A stretch of DNA of 64,000 nt. Origin: Apiotrichum sp. Y4204. Its lineage: Eukaryota; Basidiomycota; Tremellomycetes; Trichosporonales; Trichosporonaceae. Under the pieces are notes generated by a model. It saw only the letters and a program-made list of their open reading frames with translations, was not told the DNA's origin and did no database searches. Shown piece after piece: positions 54,346 through 63,320 of the stretch; positions within the stretch are counted from its first letter, which is position 1; every line of letters starts with the position of its first letter. The translations under genes and the position numbers were made by a program. The DNA is taken from positions 124,001 to 188,000 of the forward strand of contig JAMYHL010000062.1 in NCBI GenBank assembly GCA_025531455.1. The letters run 5' to 3'.

Positions 54346-55168
54346 TGTCGTAACAGTTGAGATGGCAAAAAGGGAGAGAGGTGAATAGGAGTACAAGTAT
54401 GACGGTGAATGTGAATCTCTGTCAGAAGGTTCTGTACAATGCAGAGCCGATTGGCAACAGAAAGAAGGGCCGTTGGAAGTTGGCCGTTGGCAGAGCCGGC
54501 AGAAGGGGGTCATCGTGGTCGTTCAGGTGACGTGTTTATGTGACGTAAACCGTGACCAGCACCTCACAGCGATCACAGCCCCGGCACAGGCTAGTGACAC
54601 GCTAGTGAAACTCACACATAGGGGAAGAGTGCCTGGTCAAGAGTCTGAAACGTAAGGAGAAAAACCCCACAGTTCCACTATGCACTATGATTACACTTCT
54701 GGCTTCTTGAATTCCTGTGGGCAACGCCCACGGAACAAAGCCCTCTAGTTGACTAGATCTGCAAGGATTGCTGGAGGCATTGTAACAAGGGTTCTATGCG
54801 GTGGGCAGCATCCGAGTATCGAAGACTGCAATTAGACATTGATATGAGTACCCGACAGCCGACAGCCGACAGGCCGACAGGGAGATTGCGCAAATGCATC
54901 CGTTTGGTGCGATGTTAAGTTGGAGGCGATTCGAAGCGATGCCAGACTGTTTCTTCCCCTTCACATAGCTGAATGCGTTCACACAAGAATGCTGTGCCAG
55001 AAACTCTCTTCACTCCTACACATGTGGGAGCATCAAACATACACGTGCACACGGCCTGCTCGAAGTCACATCGAACGGGCAGCTATGAACACTCATATAT
55101 AACAGTATCCCCAGCTCATTCTGGGGTCTGTGAAACATTCGAAACTAAACACACAATCCGCCATCCTC
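54346..55168. other. Intergenic with TATA box for the right-hand gene
   Basis: Divergent spacer between the kinase-like gene and the lysine-rich nuclease-like gene. It contains CCGACAG-type repeats at about 54850-54878 and a CATATATAAC box at about 55094-55102. Confidence 0.5.
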
Positions 55169-55789
55169 ATGCGTCTCATTCTCGTCATTCGAGTCGTAAC
55201 TCTGGTGATCGGCACCATAGCTGCGTCTGATATTCGCCCAGGCCACAACTCCACAACTACAACGAGCACCACCACTATAACGAACATCAAGAACGACGAA
55301 CCGCCTCGAACCCCGCCAAAAGACTTCCATGGCGGTGCGACGACCAACTTAGCCCAAGAGCCTCAGGTGTTTGAGCAAGAAAATCCCGTGGATGATCAAC
55401 ATTCAGCTGCAGTAATTAAGCCTCGCGGCACTGAAGACCATGCCCCGAGGGCCAACAAACCGAAAACCACCAAATCGAAGCAAATGTCATCCACCCAAAA
55501 CCGGAAGGTGGCCTCGGGCTCCACTCATCGGGGAAAGTCCCGAGGAACCTCTATATCAAGGACTCGCAAAACCTCATCATCTCGCATAGGCGGAAAGACC
55601 GAAAAGATCAGAAGAAAGGGCAAGAAGGGCAAGACGCTTAAGGTCGGCAAGGGAAGCACGCGCGGCAAGGGTCTTAAAAATAAATCCAGTTTGAAGCAGG
55701 GTAAAAGCGTCAAAAGCGTCAAGAACGGCCAGGTCGGCATGATAGGGGAGGGCCGCAAGAATCGCAAAAATCGCACGAACCGCGTGAAC

Positions 55790-55930
55790 GGCAAGAACAC
55801 CAAGAACGTCAAACCCACCAAGAGCACCAAGAGCACCAAGAACAGCAAGAACAGCAAGAACACCAAGAACACCAAGAACACCAAGAGCACCAAGAGCACC
55901 AAGAACAGCAAGAACATCAAGAACATCAAG
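55790..55930 (+). repeat. 9-bp tandem repeat tract encoding K-(N/S)-(T/S) units
   Basis: Consecutive AAGAACACC, AAGAGCACC, AAGAACAGC and AAGAACATC units, likely length-variable by slippage. It is in frame within the nuclease-like gene. Confidence 0.85.
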
Positions 55931-56919
55931 AGCATCGCAAAGTCCGGAGACCGCAAGACCAACATAACTTCCAAAACCAAGGACGTTAATTCCAGAAGAA
56001 AGGGTACCGCGAAAAGCACCAGCAAAAAGAAGGGTAGTCTTCGATCTCCCGCTGCCAACCGACATGCTGCTTGCGTTAAGTCTCGAGAGCTGGGACGTCG
56101 CAGTGGCCGTGGGGCTCCCGGGACATGCGCCCCGAAAATAAATCTCGACGCTAAGATCAAGGAATTCGATATGCCGAAAAGCTTTGCGTTCCAGGTGGAA
56201 TCCTCCAAAACAACTCTGCTCTCCGAGACCAAGACGAAAACGATCCCCCGTGACACTGAGATTGTCTGGAAAGGAAACTACAATATACGAAGGAGAAACT
56301 TGAATCTCTTTCAGGTTGACGATGGTCCAGCCGCAGAGAGTGCACTGCATCATATCAATACTGGCAGACACACCGATGATGATGTACTCCTCGATGATGA
56401 AATCGACTTGCAGGGCTTGTTGAGGGACAAACTCGGCGAAGCGGCGACGAAAATCCTTGCGGCAATCTCCCCCAATGCCAATGTCGACCCTCCGACTAGG
56501 GCGTACGCTTGGCATCTGACCAATAGGGGAAAGCGCGATCAATCAGCTCCGGACATGATGCTCTCATCTCGTGATAAACGGACGGTAAAAGTCGTCGTTG
56601 AAATCAAGACCGGGGTCGCCATGTCAAAGGCATCCGTCGCAACTCTTCAGGACCTCCTCAAGAGAGTTAACAATCGAGTCAAAATGCGTCCTAAAGGGGC
56701 CGGAAACAACTACTTTTTGAGCAGCATAGCCGACCGGGACGAAGTTCGCGGGAGTAGACCTCCCGCAATCTTGATGTTGGAACAGGTGAGCAAGCCATGG
56801 GCAACAGTTTTATCCTTTCGCCGCTCCACTGAATCCCTCACACAACAGTGGTGATCACTTTCTCGCAGCGCTGACACCTTAGACACTTGTGCATATGTTT
56901 ACAAGAAATGTGGACCATG

Positions 56920-56924
56920 GCGCT
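56920..56924. repeat. Target-site duplication, left copy (GCGCT)
   Basis: GCGCT directly precedes the left LTR and recurs directly after the right LTR at 62737-62741. Five bp is the usual size for Ty1/copia integrases. Confidence 0.9.
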
Positions 56925-57086
56925 TGTCGGGCGACGGTTATAAGTACGATGCATAAAGGGTGACGAGCGAAGAATGAAGCTTATATAGAGAGACAAACGA
57001 GTGTGGTAGTAAACGGTGCGAGCGACGGCGCAAGCGACGGCGCGAGCGAGCGAACGAGCGACGGCAGAAGCGGACTGCTTTCAACA
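56925..57086 (-). repeat. 3' LTR of the copia element
   Basis: 162 bp, TG…CA, identical by eye to the right LTR at 62575-62736. On the element's own strand it starts TGTTGAAAG and ends CGCCCGACA. It holds a TATATAG-like box and a GAGCGA/GACGGC simple-repeat patch. Confidence 0.93.
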
Positions 57087-57095
57087 CTCCCACTC
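57087..57095 (-). other. Polypurine tract
   Basis: GAGTGGGAG on the element strand, directly before the 3' LTR; it overlaps the stop codon of the ORF. Confidence 0.7.
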
Positions 57096-57597
57096 AGTCA
57101 TGCTTCTGCAGCTGAGCAAGAGCGAGGTTGAGCTTGAAGATAGCCTGCTGGTGCTCCTCATGGAAGTAGGGAGCAGCACCTATGAGGGCAATGGCATCCT
57201 CAATGTCATTGATGGCTGAGTGAACGTCCGAGCGCATAGCAGCAAGGCGCGCGTCCGAGCGCGTGATAAGGGGCGATAAGACGAGCGAGTCGAGCGAGCG
57301 CGCAGGCGAGGGTGTGTCCAGGATGACCACAGAGGGGGAGGAGGAGAACACAGTGTGCTGACCTTGGGGGCCACCAATAACCTCAGGCTCTGGCCCCTTG
57401 CTGTGGGAGCAAGGCCTGCCAGCCCTAGTGCAGGCAGAGCACTTAGTAAGAGGCTTGGTAGACGTACATCTGATGTCGTTCGGTCCGAGCCAAAGGCAGT
57501 CCTTCTCCAAGCGAGCGCAGCGAGCGCAAGGGGCGACCGAGCGACCGTGTTCGTCGATGTAAAGCGCGTTCGTGGTGCGAGGGTCGATGTCAGACAT
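57094..57597 (-). other. Possible separate 3' ORF of the copia element (zinc-cluster-like protein)
   Basis: In frame with Pol but beginning with its own ATG at 57597, after a long pyrimidine-rich stretch that reads like a fungal 5' leader. 167 aa: MSDIDPRTTNALYIDEHGRS, then two CX2CX6C clusters, an acidic/Ser-rich linker and a C-terminal helix (YFHEEHQQAIFKLNLALAQL). A DNA- or RNA-binding role is inference. Confidence 0.5.
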
Positions 57598-60500
57598 GGT
57601 AGGCAAGCAAGAGGGTGTGGTAGATGTGTGGGGAAGTGGAGGGGAAGGGGAGTGAGTGAGTGATGGAGTGAACGAGCGAGCGCACGTGCTGAAAGCGAGT
57701 GTTGTGTTGTTGACAGGTGGAGGTGCCAAAATTTTCAGACTGGGAAGCGACCGTGGGAAACCCTCCACAATGCCACAATGTGGCACTGCCACACCACCTG
57801 GGCGAGCGACCGATGGTGCAGGCGATGCAGGCAATGCATGAACCGAGCGTGCGATGCATGCATGCATGCACGTACGCGCTTTGGGTGTGCATGCATCGCA
57901 CGTACGCGCTTTGGGTGCATGCATACGAGCAGCGAGTGCGCAGGTGTCGTGCACACCAGGCAGTGATAGCCCTAGCATACGAGTGTACGCTTGGAACTTC
58001 ACACTGGCTAGGGGTTTGGTCAGCCCATCAGCGACCATGTCGTGCGTGCGTATATGCTTGAGTCGCACGATCTCTCGTTCAACCAATTCTCTGGTGAAGT
58101 GGAAGAGAATGTCAACTTGCTTCGTACGAGAGTGAGCAATGGGGTTGCGAGCGATCGTGATGGCTGCCTCATTGTCACAGTAGAGCGTAGTGGCAGACGA
58201 GCATGGGTAACCAAGTTCGGAGGCGAGTGAGCGTAACCACACAAGTTCTCGTGCGGCTTGTGCCACACCTACGTATTCTGCGTCTGCTGTTGCGAGCGAC
58301 ACTGAGGGGTGTCTTTTGGACTGCCAGCTTACAGCTCCCCCCCAAAACTTGAAGGCAAAGCCACTGGTCACTCGTCTCCCCCTTGGATCGTTCGTGGCGA
58401 AGTCGGCGTCCGAGTAACCTAGGAACGATGGTGCGTCCCCTCCTGGTCCTTCGTACGTGATACCCAAGTGTTGGGTCGTCTTTAAGTACTTGTACACCTG
58501 GGTGATGGCACGTTCGTGAGACTCGGAGGGATCTTGGGCAAAGCGTGCGAGCATTCCTACAGCGTAACAGAGATCGGGCCTCGTTCCGAGCATGGCGTAC
58601 ATGAGTGAGCCGAGCATTGATAGGTATCGGTCACGGTCGGTCGGGCGCTCATGTTCCTCCCTGAGGGTGAGGATTGTCTTTGCTGGAAGTGGTGCATTGC
58701 TCGAGCGTGCGGTCTGGAAGTTGAAACGAGTGATGATTGTGTCAATGTACTGGCTCTGGTGGAGTCTGAGTGACCGAGTCTTCCTATCTCGTTCGACTTG
58801 GAGGCCAAGGATGAAGTGTAGTGGGCCCATATCCTTCATGCTGTAGGTATCACTGAGCGATGACTTGAAGTCCTGCAGTGTCGACAGTCGTTCGGCCGCG
58901 ATTGTGAGATCATCCACGTACACTCCAACAATGATCAACCCATTGTTGTCACGTCGTACGTAGATGGAGTGGTCCGAGAGTGTGCGAATGAAGCCGATCT
59001 TGAGGAGCGAGTGATGGAGCTCATGGTACCACGAACGAGGAGCTTGCTTGAGTCCATACAGGGATTTGTGGAGCTTCCACACCTTTGAGCCGTCCGAGTT
59101 GTAGCCTTCTGGTTGTTCCATAAAAACATCTCGATCGAGCGAGCCATATAAGAAGGCTGTCTTGACATCCATTTGGTGGAGTTCAAGGTCGTACGCTGCA
59201 GCGAGGGCGAGTATGAGGCGTATTGATTGGAACTTTGCCACAGGAGCGAACGACTCATCGTAGTCGATTCCAGCTCTCTGGAGAAAGCCCCGAGCGACAA
59301 GGCGTGCTTTATAGCGTTCGATATGTCCACGTTCGTCTCGTTTGACCTTGAACACCCATTTGCAGGTGATCGGACGTATCATTGTAGACCCGCGTTCGAC
59401 TTCTGAGAATACTTTCGCTTGGACGAGTGACGCCATCTCATCGTCCGCGGCTTCCTGCCAGTGGTGTGCGTCCGAGGATGCCATGGCCTCTTTCCAAGAT
59501 GATGGTTCTAGCTCGGACACTGCCTGTGCAGCCAAGGCATGTGGGGGTGAGAGATTTGGCCAAAGTGGTAGTCGTGTGTCCGATGGATGTGAGTCTTCGA
59601 TGCTCGGTCGTCCGAGGAAGTCGTTCAACTCAGTCTGGTACTCAATCTCAGTGATGAGTGCTGAGGAACCGTACGTGCGTGTTCTTCCTGAGCGCAGGCC
59701 TGAGCGAGGCTGTTCCTTTGGCAGCCCAGGGGGATCAGTTGTGAGAACCCAGCCTTTAGGAAGTTTCTTGGGCGGTCGGTCGGGCACAGAGGGATCAGGT
59801 GTCCCGATGGTCGCCTGGTCGATCGCGCACTCAGGTGCAGGTGTCAGACATAGCTCGTCTCCTTCGCCAGGGATGTCTCCCACTGTTTCAGTCTGGTCAT
59901 CATCTCCCACTGTTTCCAGCAGGTCCTGGTGTGGGCTGTTGGAAACATCCAGACCAGCTGATGAATGCTGAGAGCGAACGAGAACTTGGCTGAGTGAGGT
60001 AAGCGAGGGTAGAGGTCGAGCATCACGTTCGATCGTGCGCTCCTCATCAAATACAGCGTCGCGTGACACAACCGTTTTGGAGCGAGCGACGTCCCAGAAC
60101 TTCCAGGCCTTCTGGGTGTTGGAGTACCCAATGAAGACACAGAGTCGAGCGCGAGTGTCGAGTTTCCAGGATCGTTCGGCTTTACGAACGAGTACCCATG
60201 CAGTCGCTCCAAGGGTCCGAAGGTGAGCGAGGTTTGGAGGGTGACCATAGATGCGTTCGAACGGAGTATATCCATCAATGGAGCGTGAAGGGGAGCGATT
60301 CTTGAGGTAAACGACCGAGTCCATCACCTGTGCCCACAGAGGTAGGGGTAATCGCTCCGAGTGCATGACAGCAATCGAACGTTCGACCACAGTTCGGTTT
60401 GCACGCTCTGCTACACCATTCTGCTGAGACGTATAAGGCGCAGTCGTCTGGTGCACAATACCAAGTGAGGATAGGTAGTCCTTGAACGCCTGATATTCAC

Positions 60501-62445
60501 CTCCTCCGTCCGTCCGTAAGACCTTTATCGATCGCCCAAGTTGTCGTTCGACCATAACCTGCCACGTCTTGAAGGAGAAAAGTGCATCGCTTTTTCGCTT
60601 GAGGAACTGAACCCAGGTGAACCTGGAGCAGTCATCTACCAGTATCATCATGTACAAAGCTCCCCCTTCTGATGGAACACCCATTGGGCCACACAGGTCC
60701 GAGTGTACGAGGTCTAGGGGAGCTTCAGCACGTGTGACACTGGTAGGAAAGGGTGGGCGTACGAGTTTTCCCATGATGCAGCTTTCACACTTGATGGTCG
60801 GTTGATCGGTCGTACGAGCGATAGACGCGCCAGTGCTGTGTTTGCCAAAGAGGAGCTTCATGGAGTCACCATTGAGGTGAGCGAGGCGACGATGCCAAAG
60901 AGCGAAGCTGGCCTTGCGTCCGTCTGACTTATTGTTGTCACTCATGTCGATCGAGGCAGGGAGTGCACGAAGTAGTGTCTTGAACGTTCCCATGGATCGG
61001 TCGCCCGGTGTCAGGTGAAGAATCCAGTTCCTCGAGCGGTCGAGTGTCGCTTTGAAGGCGAGCGCTCCCTTGACGTTCACTTGGCAGGTTGAATCCTTGA
61101 ACCGAACGTCGGCGCCCTTCGCAGTGAGTTGTCCGACCGACATGAGGTTGAACTTGAGTCCTGGGACAAGGAAGACCTTTTCAATGGTCACACGCTCGTC
61201 CGCATGGTTTAGAAGGGAGAGGCGACCATAATGGGTTGCAGCGATCGAGCCGTCCGCAGTCTTGACTTCGATGGGGTGAGTGAGTGAGATAAGGTCGGAC
61301 AGGAGGGACGAGTCTCCAGTCATATGGGACGAGGCTCCTGAGTCGAGTAGCCACTTGGGCAGAGTTGACAGTCGGTCGCTCTTGAGTTCTTTCTTGACCA
61401 CAAGTGCAGACGAGGCAAACGTAGCAACAAGGACATGTTCAGGTGGTTTGGAGGTGTCCAAGTCTTGAATCGAGGCAATCGCAGCCGTGGCTTCTTCAGG
61501 CTTGGCATTGTTGAATGGGCGTCTGTTGCGGCGCGAACGTCCTTGACCAGGGAGCGAGTGAGTGCAGTCGACGACCCAGTGCTCCGCAGAACCGCAGCGA
61601 GCGCAGGGGTATTGTGCACTCGGTCGTTTGCCAGACTTCTTGAGGGAAGTGTAAAAAGCTGTGAGGCTGGGGTCGAGCGAGGTGGAGTCGAGCTTGGCTG
61701 CCAGTCCATGTGTGTCGGTCGCTCTATTCTGGTGACCAGCGTTGATGCGGAGGATGGCGACACGTACGTCCTCAATCGAAGGGGACTCGCTCGCTGCCCA
61801 AACTTGATCAATGTATGCACTGAATCTCTCTGGAATGCCATTGAGTAGGACGTTCACACAGAGCAAGTCTAGGTCGAACGAGAGGACCTTCAGTTCTCTG
61901 TACAGAGCGAGGACATTGTTCACCCACGCTTCCACATCTTCGTCTGGGGCGCACTTGCTTTGAACAAATTTGCAGCCAAGGGCGGACGTATATTGGGCCC
62001 CTGAGGTCCCATAGACGCGCGTTAACTCCGAAAAAATTTGGTACGTCCGTCGCTCTGATTGGTCGAGCAAGTGAATGTGGGCTGTGAGGATCGCTTCATC
62101 GGTCGTAGTGAGGAGACCAGCTGCGATCTGGTGGTCACGTTCGTGCCAGTCAGACTTGGCTTTCTCATCGCTCGCAGGGGGCGTCGAGGTAGCGAGTGTG
62201 AACGAGGTCGCACGACAGAGTGATAGAGCGAGTGTGATGCGCTGTTTCCAGACCACAAAGTTTTCCTTTCCAGTCAACTTTGGTACCGAGCCGAACGCCT
62301 TGGCAATCGCATCAGACATGTCGAACGATGGAGTCGTGGTGTTCGTATGGTCGGTCGCCTCAGGAGGAAAAGACGAGGTTTCGAGTGAGGCGAGTGAGAT
62401 GGACGAAGTGTTTGATGGTCGACGTTCGCCCAGGCTGCTCTCCAT
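57094..62445 (-). CDS. Gag-Pol polyprotein of the copia element with C-terminal zinc-cluster-like extension
   Basis: One uninterrupted frame, 1,783 aa. Gag-like part (LTGKENFVVWKQRITLAL); CCHC knuckle CARCGSAEHWVVDC near 280-295; aspartic protease WLLDSGASSHMTGD near 365. The integrase has HHCC (HRRLAHLNGD) and DDE parts (SDLCGP, RTDGGGEY, QNGVAERANR; about 520-685). The reverse transcriptase has YVDDL near 1177; RNase H has LYCDNEAA near 1423. All key residues are kept, so it may be active. After TKPL (about 1472) the frame runs on for some 310 residues, unusual for copia. The last 167 (ATG at 57597) contain two CX2CX6C clusters (CARCARLEKDC and CSACTRAGRPC), like a fungal zinc cluster. This end may be a separate protein made from its own start. 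No frameshift separates gag and pol. Confidence 0.93.
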   Translation of the reverse strand: MESSLGERRPSNTSSISLASLETSSFPPEATDHTNTTTPSFDMSDAIAKAFGSVPKLTGKENFVVWKQRITLALSLCRATSFTLATSTPPASDEKAKSDWHERDHQIAAGLLTTTDEAILTAHIHLLDQSERRTYQIFSELTRVYGTSGAQYTSALGCKFVQSKCAPDEDVEAWVNNVLALYRELKVLSFDLDLLCVNVLLNGIPERFSAYIDQVWAASESPSIEDVRVAILRINAGHQNRATDTHGLAAKLDSTSLDPSLTAFYTSLKKSGKRPSAQYPCARCGSAEHWVVDCTHSLPGQGRSRRNRRPFNNAKPEEATAAIASIQDLDTSKPPEHVLVATFASSALVVKKELKSDRLSTLPKWLLDSGASSHMTGDSSLLSDLISLTHPIEVKTADGSIAATHYGRLSLLNHADERVTIEKVFLVPGLKFNLMSVGQLTAKGADVRFKDSTCQVNVKGALAFKATLDRSRNWILHLTPGDRSMGTFKTLLRALPASIDMSDNNKSDGRKASFALWHRRLAHLNGDSMKLLFGKHSTGASIARTTDQPTIKCESCIMGKLVRPPFPTSVTRAEAPLDLVHSDLCGPMGVPSEGGALYMMILVDDCSRFTWVQFLKRKSDALFSFKTWQVMVERQLGRSIKVLRTDGGGEYQAFKDYLSSLGIVHQTTAPYTSQQNGVAERANRTVVERSIAVMHSERLPLPLWAQVMDSVVYLKNRSPSRSIDGYTPFERIYGHPPNLAHLRTLGATAWVLVRKAERSWKLDTRARLCVFIGYSNTQKAWKFWDVARSKTVVSRDAVFDEERTIERDARPLPSLTSLSQVLVRSQHSSAGLDVSNSPHQDLLETVGDDDQTETVGDIPGEGDELCLTPAPECAIDQATIGTPDPSVPDRPPKKLPKGWVLTTDPPGLPKEQPRSGLRSGRTRTYGSSALITEIEYQTELNDFLGRPSIEDSHPSDTRLPLWPNLSPPHALAAQAVSELEPSSWKEAMASSDAHHWQEAADDEMASLVQAKVFSEVERGSTMIRPITCKWVFKVKRDERGHIERYKARLVARGFLQRAGIDYDESFAPVAKFQSIRLILALAAAYDLELHQMDVKTAFLYGSLDRDVFMEQPEGYNSDGSKVWKLHKSLYGLKQAPRSWYHELHHSLLKIGFIRTLSDHSIYVRRDNNGLIIVGVYVDDLTIAAERLSTLQDFKSSLSDTYSMKDMGPLHFILGLQVERDRKTRSLRLHQSQYIDTIITRFNFQTARSSNAPLPAKTILTLREEHERPTDRDRYLSMLGSLMYAMLGTRPDLCYAVGMLARFAQDPSESHERAITQVYKYLKTTQHLGITYEGPGGDAPSFLGYSDADFATNDPRGRRVTSGFAFKFWGGAVSWQSKRHPSVSLATADAEYVGVAQAARELVWLRSLASELGYPCSSATTLYCDNEAAITIARNPIAHSRTKQVDILFHFTRELVEREIVRLKHIRTHDMVADGLTKPLASVKFQAYTRMLGLSLPGVHDTCALAARMHAPKARTCDACTPKARTCMHACIARSVHALPASPAPSVARPGGVAVPHCGIVEGFPRSLPSLKILAPPPVNNTTLAFSTCARSFTPSLTHSPSPPLPHTSTTPSCLPTMSDIDPRTTNALYIDEHGRSVAPCARCARLEKDCLWLGPNDIRCTSTKPLTKCSACTRAGRPCSHSKGPEPEVIGGPQGQHTVFSSSPSVVILDTPSPARSLDSLVLSPLITRSDARLAAMRSDVHSAINDIEDAIALIGAAPYFHEEHQQAIFKLNLALAQLQKHD
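57848..57930. repeat. Duplicated GCATGCAT/CGTACGCGCTTTGGGTG unit
   Basis: Two near-tandem copies of a CGTACGCGCTTTGGGTG core with alternating GCATGCAT around them, inside the linker between RNase H and the 3' ORF. It encodes repeated PKARTC on the minus strand. Confidence 0.75.
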
Positions 62446-62563
62446 TTACAGCGTTCAACAAACAGACGTTGATGATGTCGGTCGGTTGAGTTTGTGATGA
62501 TCGTACGTACAAGGAGTACCAGCTTGAGCCTGTAGTGTGGGCTAGAGGCTGCAAGGTGGCTTT

Positions 62564-62574
62564 GACTCTTAATC
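62564..62574 (-). other. Primer-binding site matching the tRNA-Lys(CUU) anticodon arm
   Basis: Directly inside the 5' LTR. The plus strand reads GACTCTTAATC, identical over 11 nt to the anticodon stem-loop of tRNA-Lys(CUU) (recalled from yeast). The element strand is therefore complementary to the internal, not the 3', part of that tRNA, as in half-tRNA priming. Confidence 0.6.
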
Positions 62575-62736
62575 TGTCGGGCGACGGTTATAAGTACGAT
62601 GCATAAAGGGTGACGAGCGAAGAATGAAGCTTATATAGAGAGACAAACGAGTGTGGTAGTAAACGGTGCGAGCGACGGCGCAAGCGACGGCGCGAGCGAG
62701 CGAACGAGCGACGGCAGAAGCGGACTGCTTTCAACA
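62575..62736 (-). repeat. 5' LTR of the copia element
   Basis: 162 bp, identical by eye to the left LTR. It supplies the promoter for the gag-pol ORF that starts at 62445. Confidence 0.93.
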
Positions 62737-62741
62737 GCGCT
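62737..62741. repeat. Target-site duplication, right copy (GCGCT)
   Basis: Second copy of GCGCT flanking the element. Confidence 0.9.
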
Positions 62742-62885
62742 CTCACCAACGGAGTAGATTGGTTCATCTGCGAGCGAGATGGGCAACGGGTTAACGTCTA
62801 TTATCATTCAGCCGTTAGACGGGGACGGAACGCGGGCCTCGACGTTCTACTTCAACTGTCGCTTGACTCGTTCGGAATTCGCTAA
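62742..62885 (+). pseudogene. 3' part of the interrupted PD-(D/E)XK-like gene
   Basis: With the element and one GCGCT copy removed, the frame of exon 2 continues here for 47 codons to TAA at 62883-62885. The segment reads LTNGVDWFICERDG and ends SLDSFGIR. The G-x-L-T-N-G-x-x-W order is the last core motif expected of fungal PD-(D/E)XK-like proteins. The pre-insertion protein would have been 600 aa. Not translatable in the present arrangement. Confidence 0.65.
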
Positions 62886-63320
62886 GGACGGTGATCTTCT
62901 ATAGCTCGGAGAACAGTTTAGAGGACGATCTACTGTTCTGTATGTATGGATCTCGATGGGATCGATGACCTTCTACTGTACTGTATAGAGCCTGGAAACA
63001 GGAAGCTTGACAGTTCTTGCAGCCAGTAGGAGATTATTGAATGGTGCTGCTCATTACACAACGGTGTACACAGTGACCTTGCTTTCGCATGTCTCCAGAG
63101 ACCGCTTTATTGACTGTGGCAACCGCTGTTGTCTTTAATAGTGATGTGTCAGCTTATCCTCTTTGGTTAGCGTCAGTTTCAATCTGTCAAGTGCTCAGTT
63201 GTTTCCGAGATCAGAAAATGGGTAACATCAATTTTCGGTCGACCCATCGGTCCTCGCGAATCACAGTACCAACTGTACCTCTTTCTACTGTAAGACCTCA
63301 TTCATGCCTCCCACAGATTC
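62886..63320. other. Intergenic, no gene recognised
   Basis: 435 bp of AT-richer sequence, probably the old trailer of the interrupted gene and the 3' side of the Cys-rich protein gene. Confidence 0.5.

Larger units (their letters stand above)
55169..56924 (+). pseudogene. Lysine-rich PD-(D/E)XK-like gene, 5' part, interrupted by the copia element
   Basis: Exon 1 is 55169-56785 and exon 2 begins at 56883 (intron 97 nt), running to the insertion point at 56924; 553 codons lie before the break. The ATG at 55169 gives a hydrophobic N-terminus (MRLILVIRVVTLVIGTIAA), which looks like a signal peptide or anchor. Residues about 120-310 are extremely Lys/Ser/Thr/Asn-rich, with tandem 9-bp units (AAGAACACC/AAGAGCACC) at about 55795-55925. 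The C-terminal domain has a D…ExK arrangement (SAPDMMLSS, then VKVVVEIKTG) typical of PD-(D/E)XK-nuclease-like fungal proteins. As inserted, the frame enters the LTR and stops at 56961-56963. The rest of the domain lies beyond the element at 62742-62885. Calling it a pseudogene assumes this insertion is fixed in the strain. Confidence 0.65.
56925..62736 (-). mobile_element. Intact Ty1/copia LTR retrotransposon
   Basis: A 5,812-bp element reading right to left: LTR, primer site, one gag-pol ORF, polypurine tract, LTR. The LTRs are identical by eye and flanked by GCGCT, so insertion is recent. Domain order (integrase before reverse transcriptase) places it in copia rather than gypsy. It sits in an exon of a PD-(D/E)XK-like host gene. 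A diverged solo LTR of the same family is at 31981-32139. Confidence 0.95.

Noticed and set aside
55525..56542. Hydrophobic minus-strand frames rich in L/V/F that look like membrane proteins
   Set aside because: They are the reverse complement of the lysine-repeat tract; the Leu/Val periodicity mirrors the 9-bp repeat.
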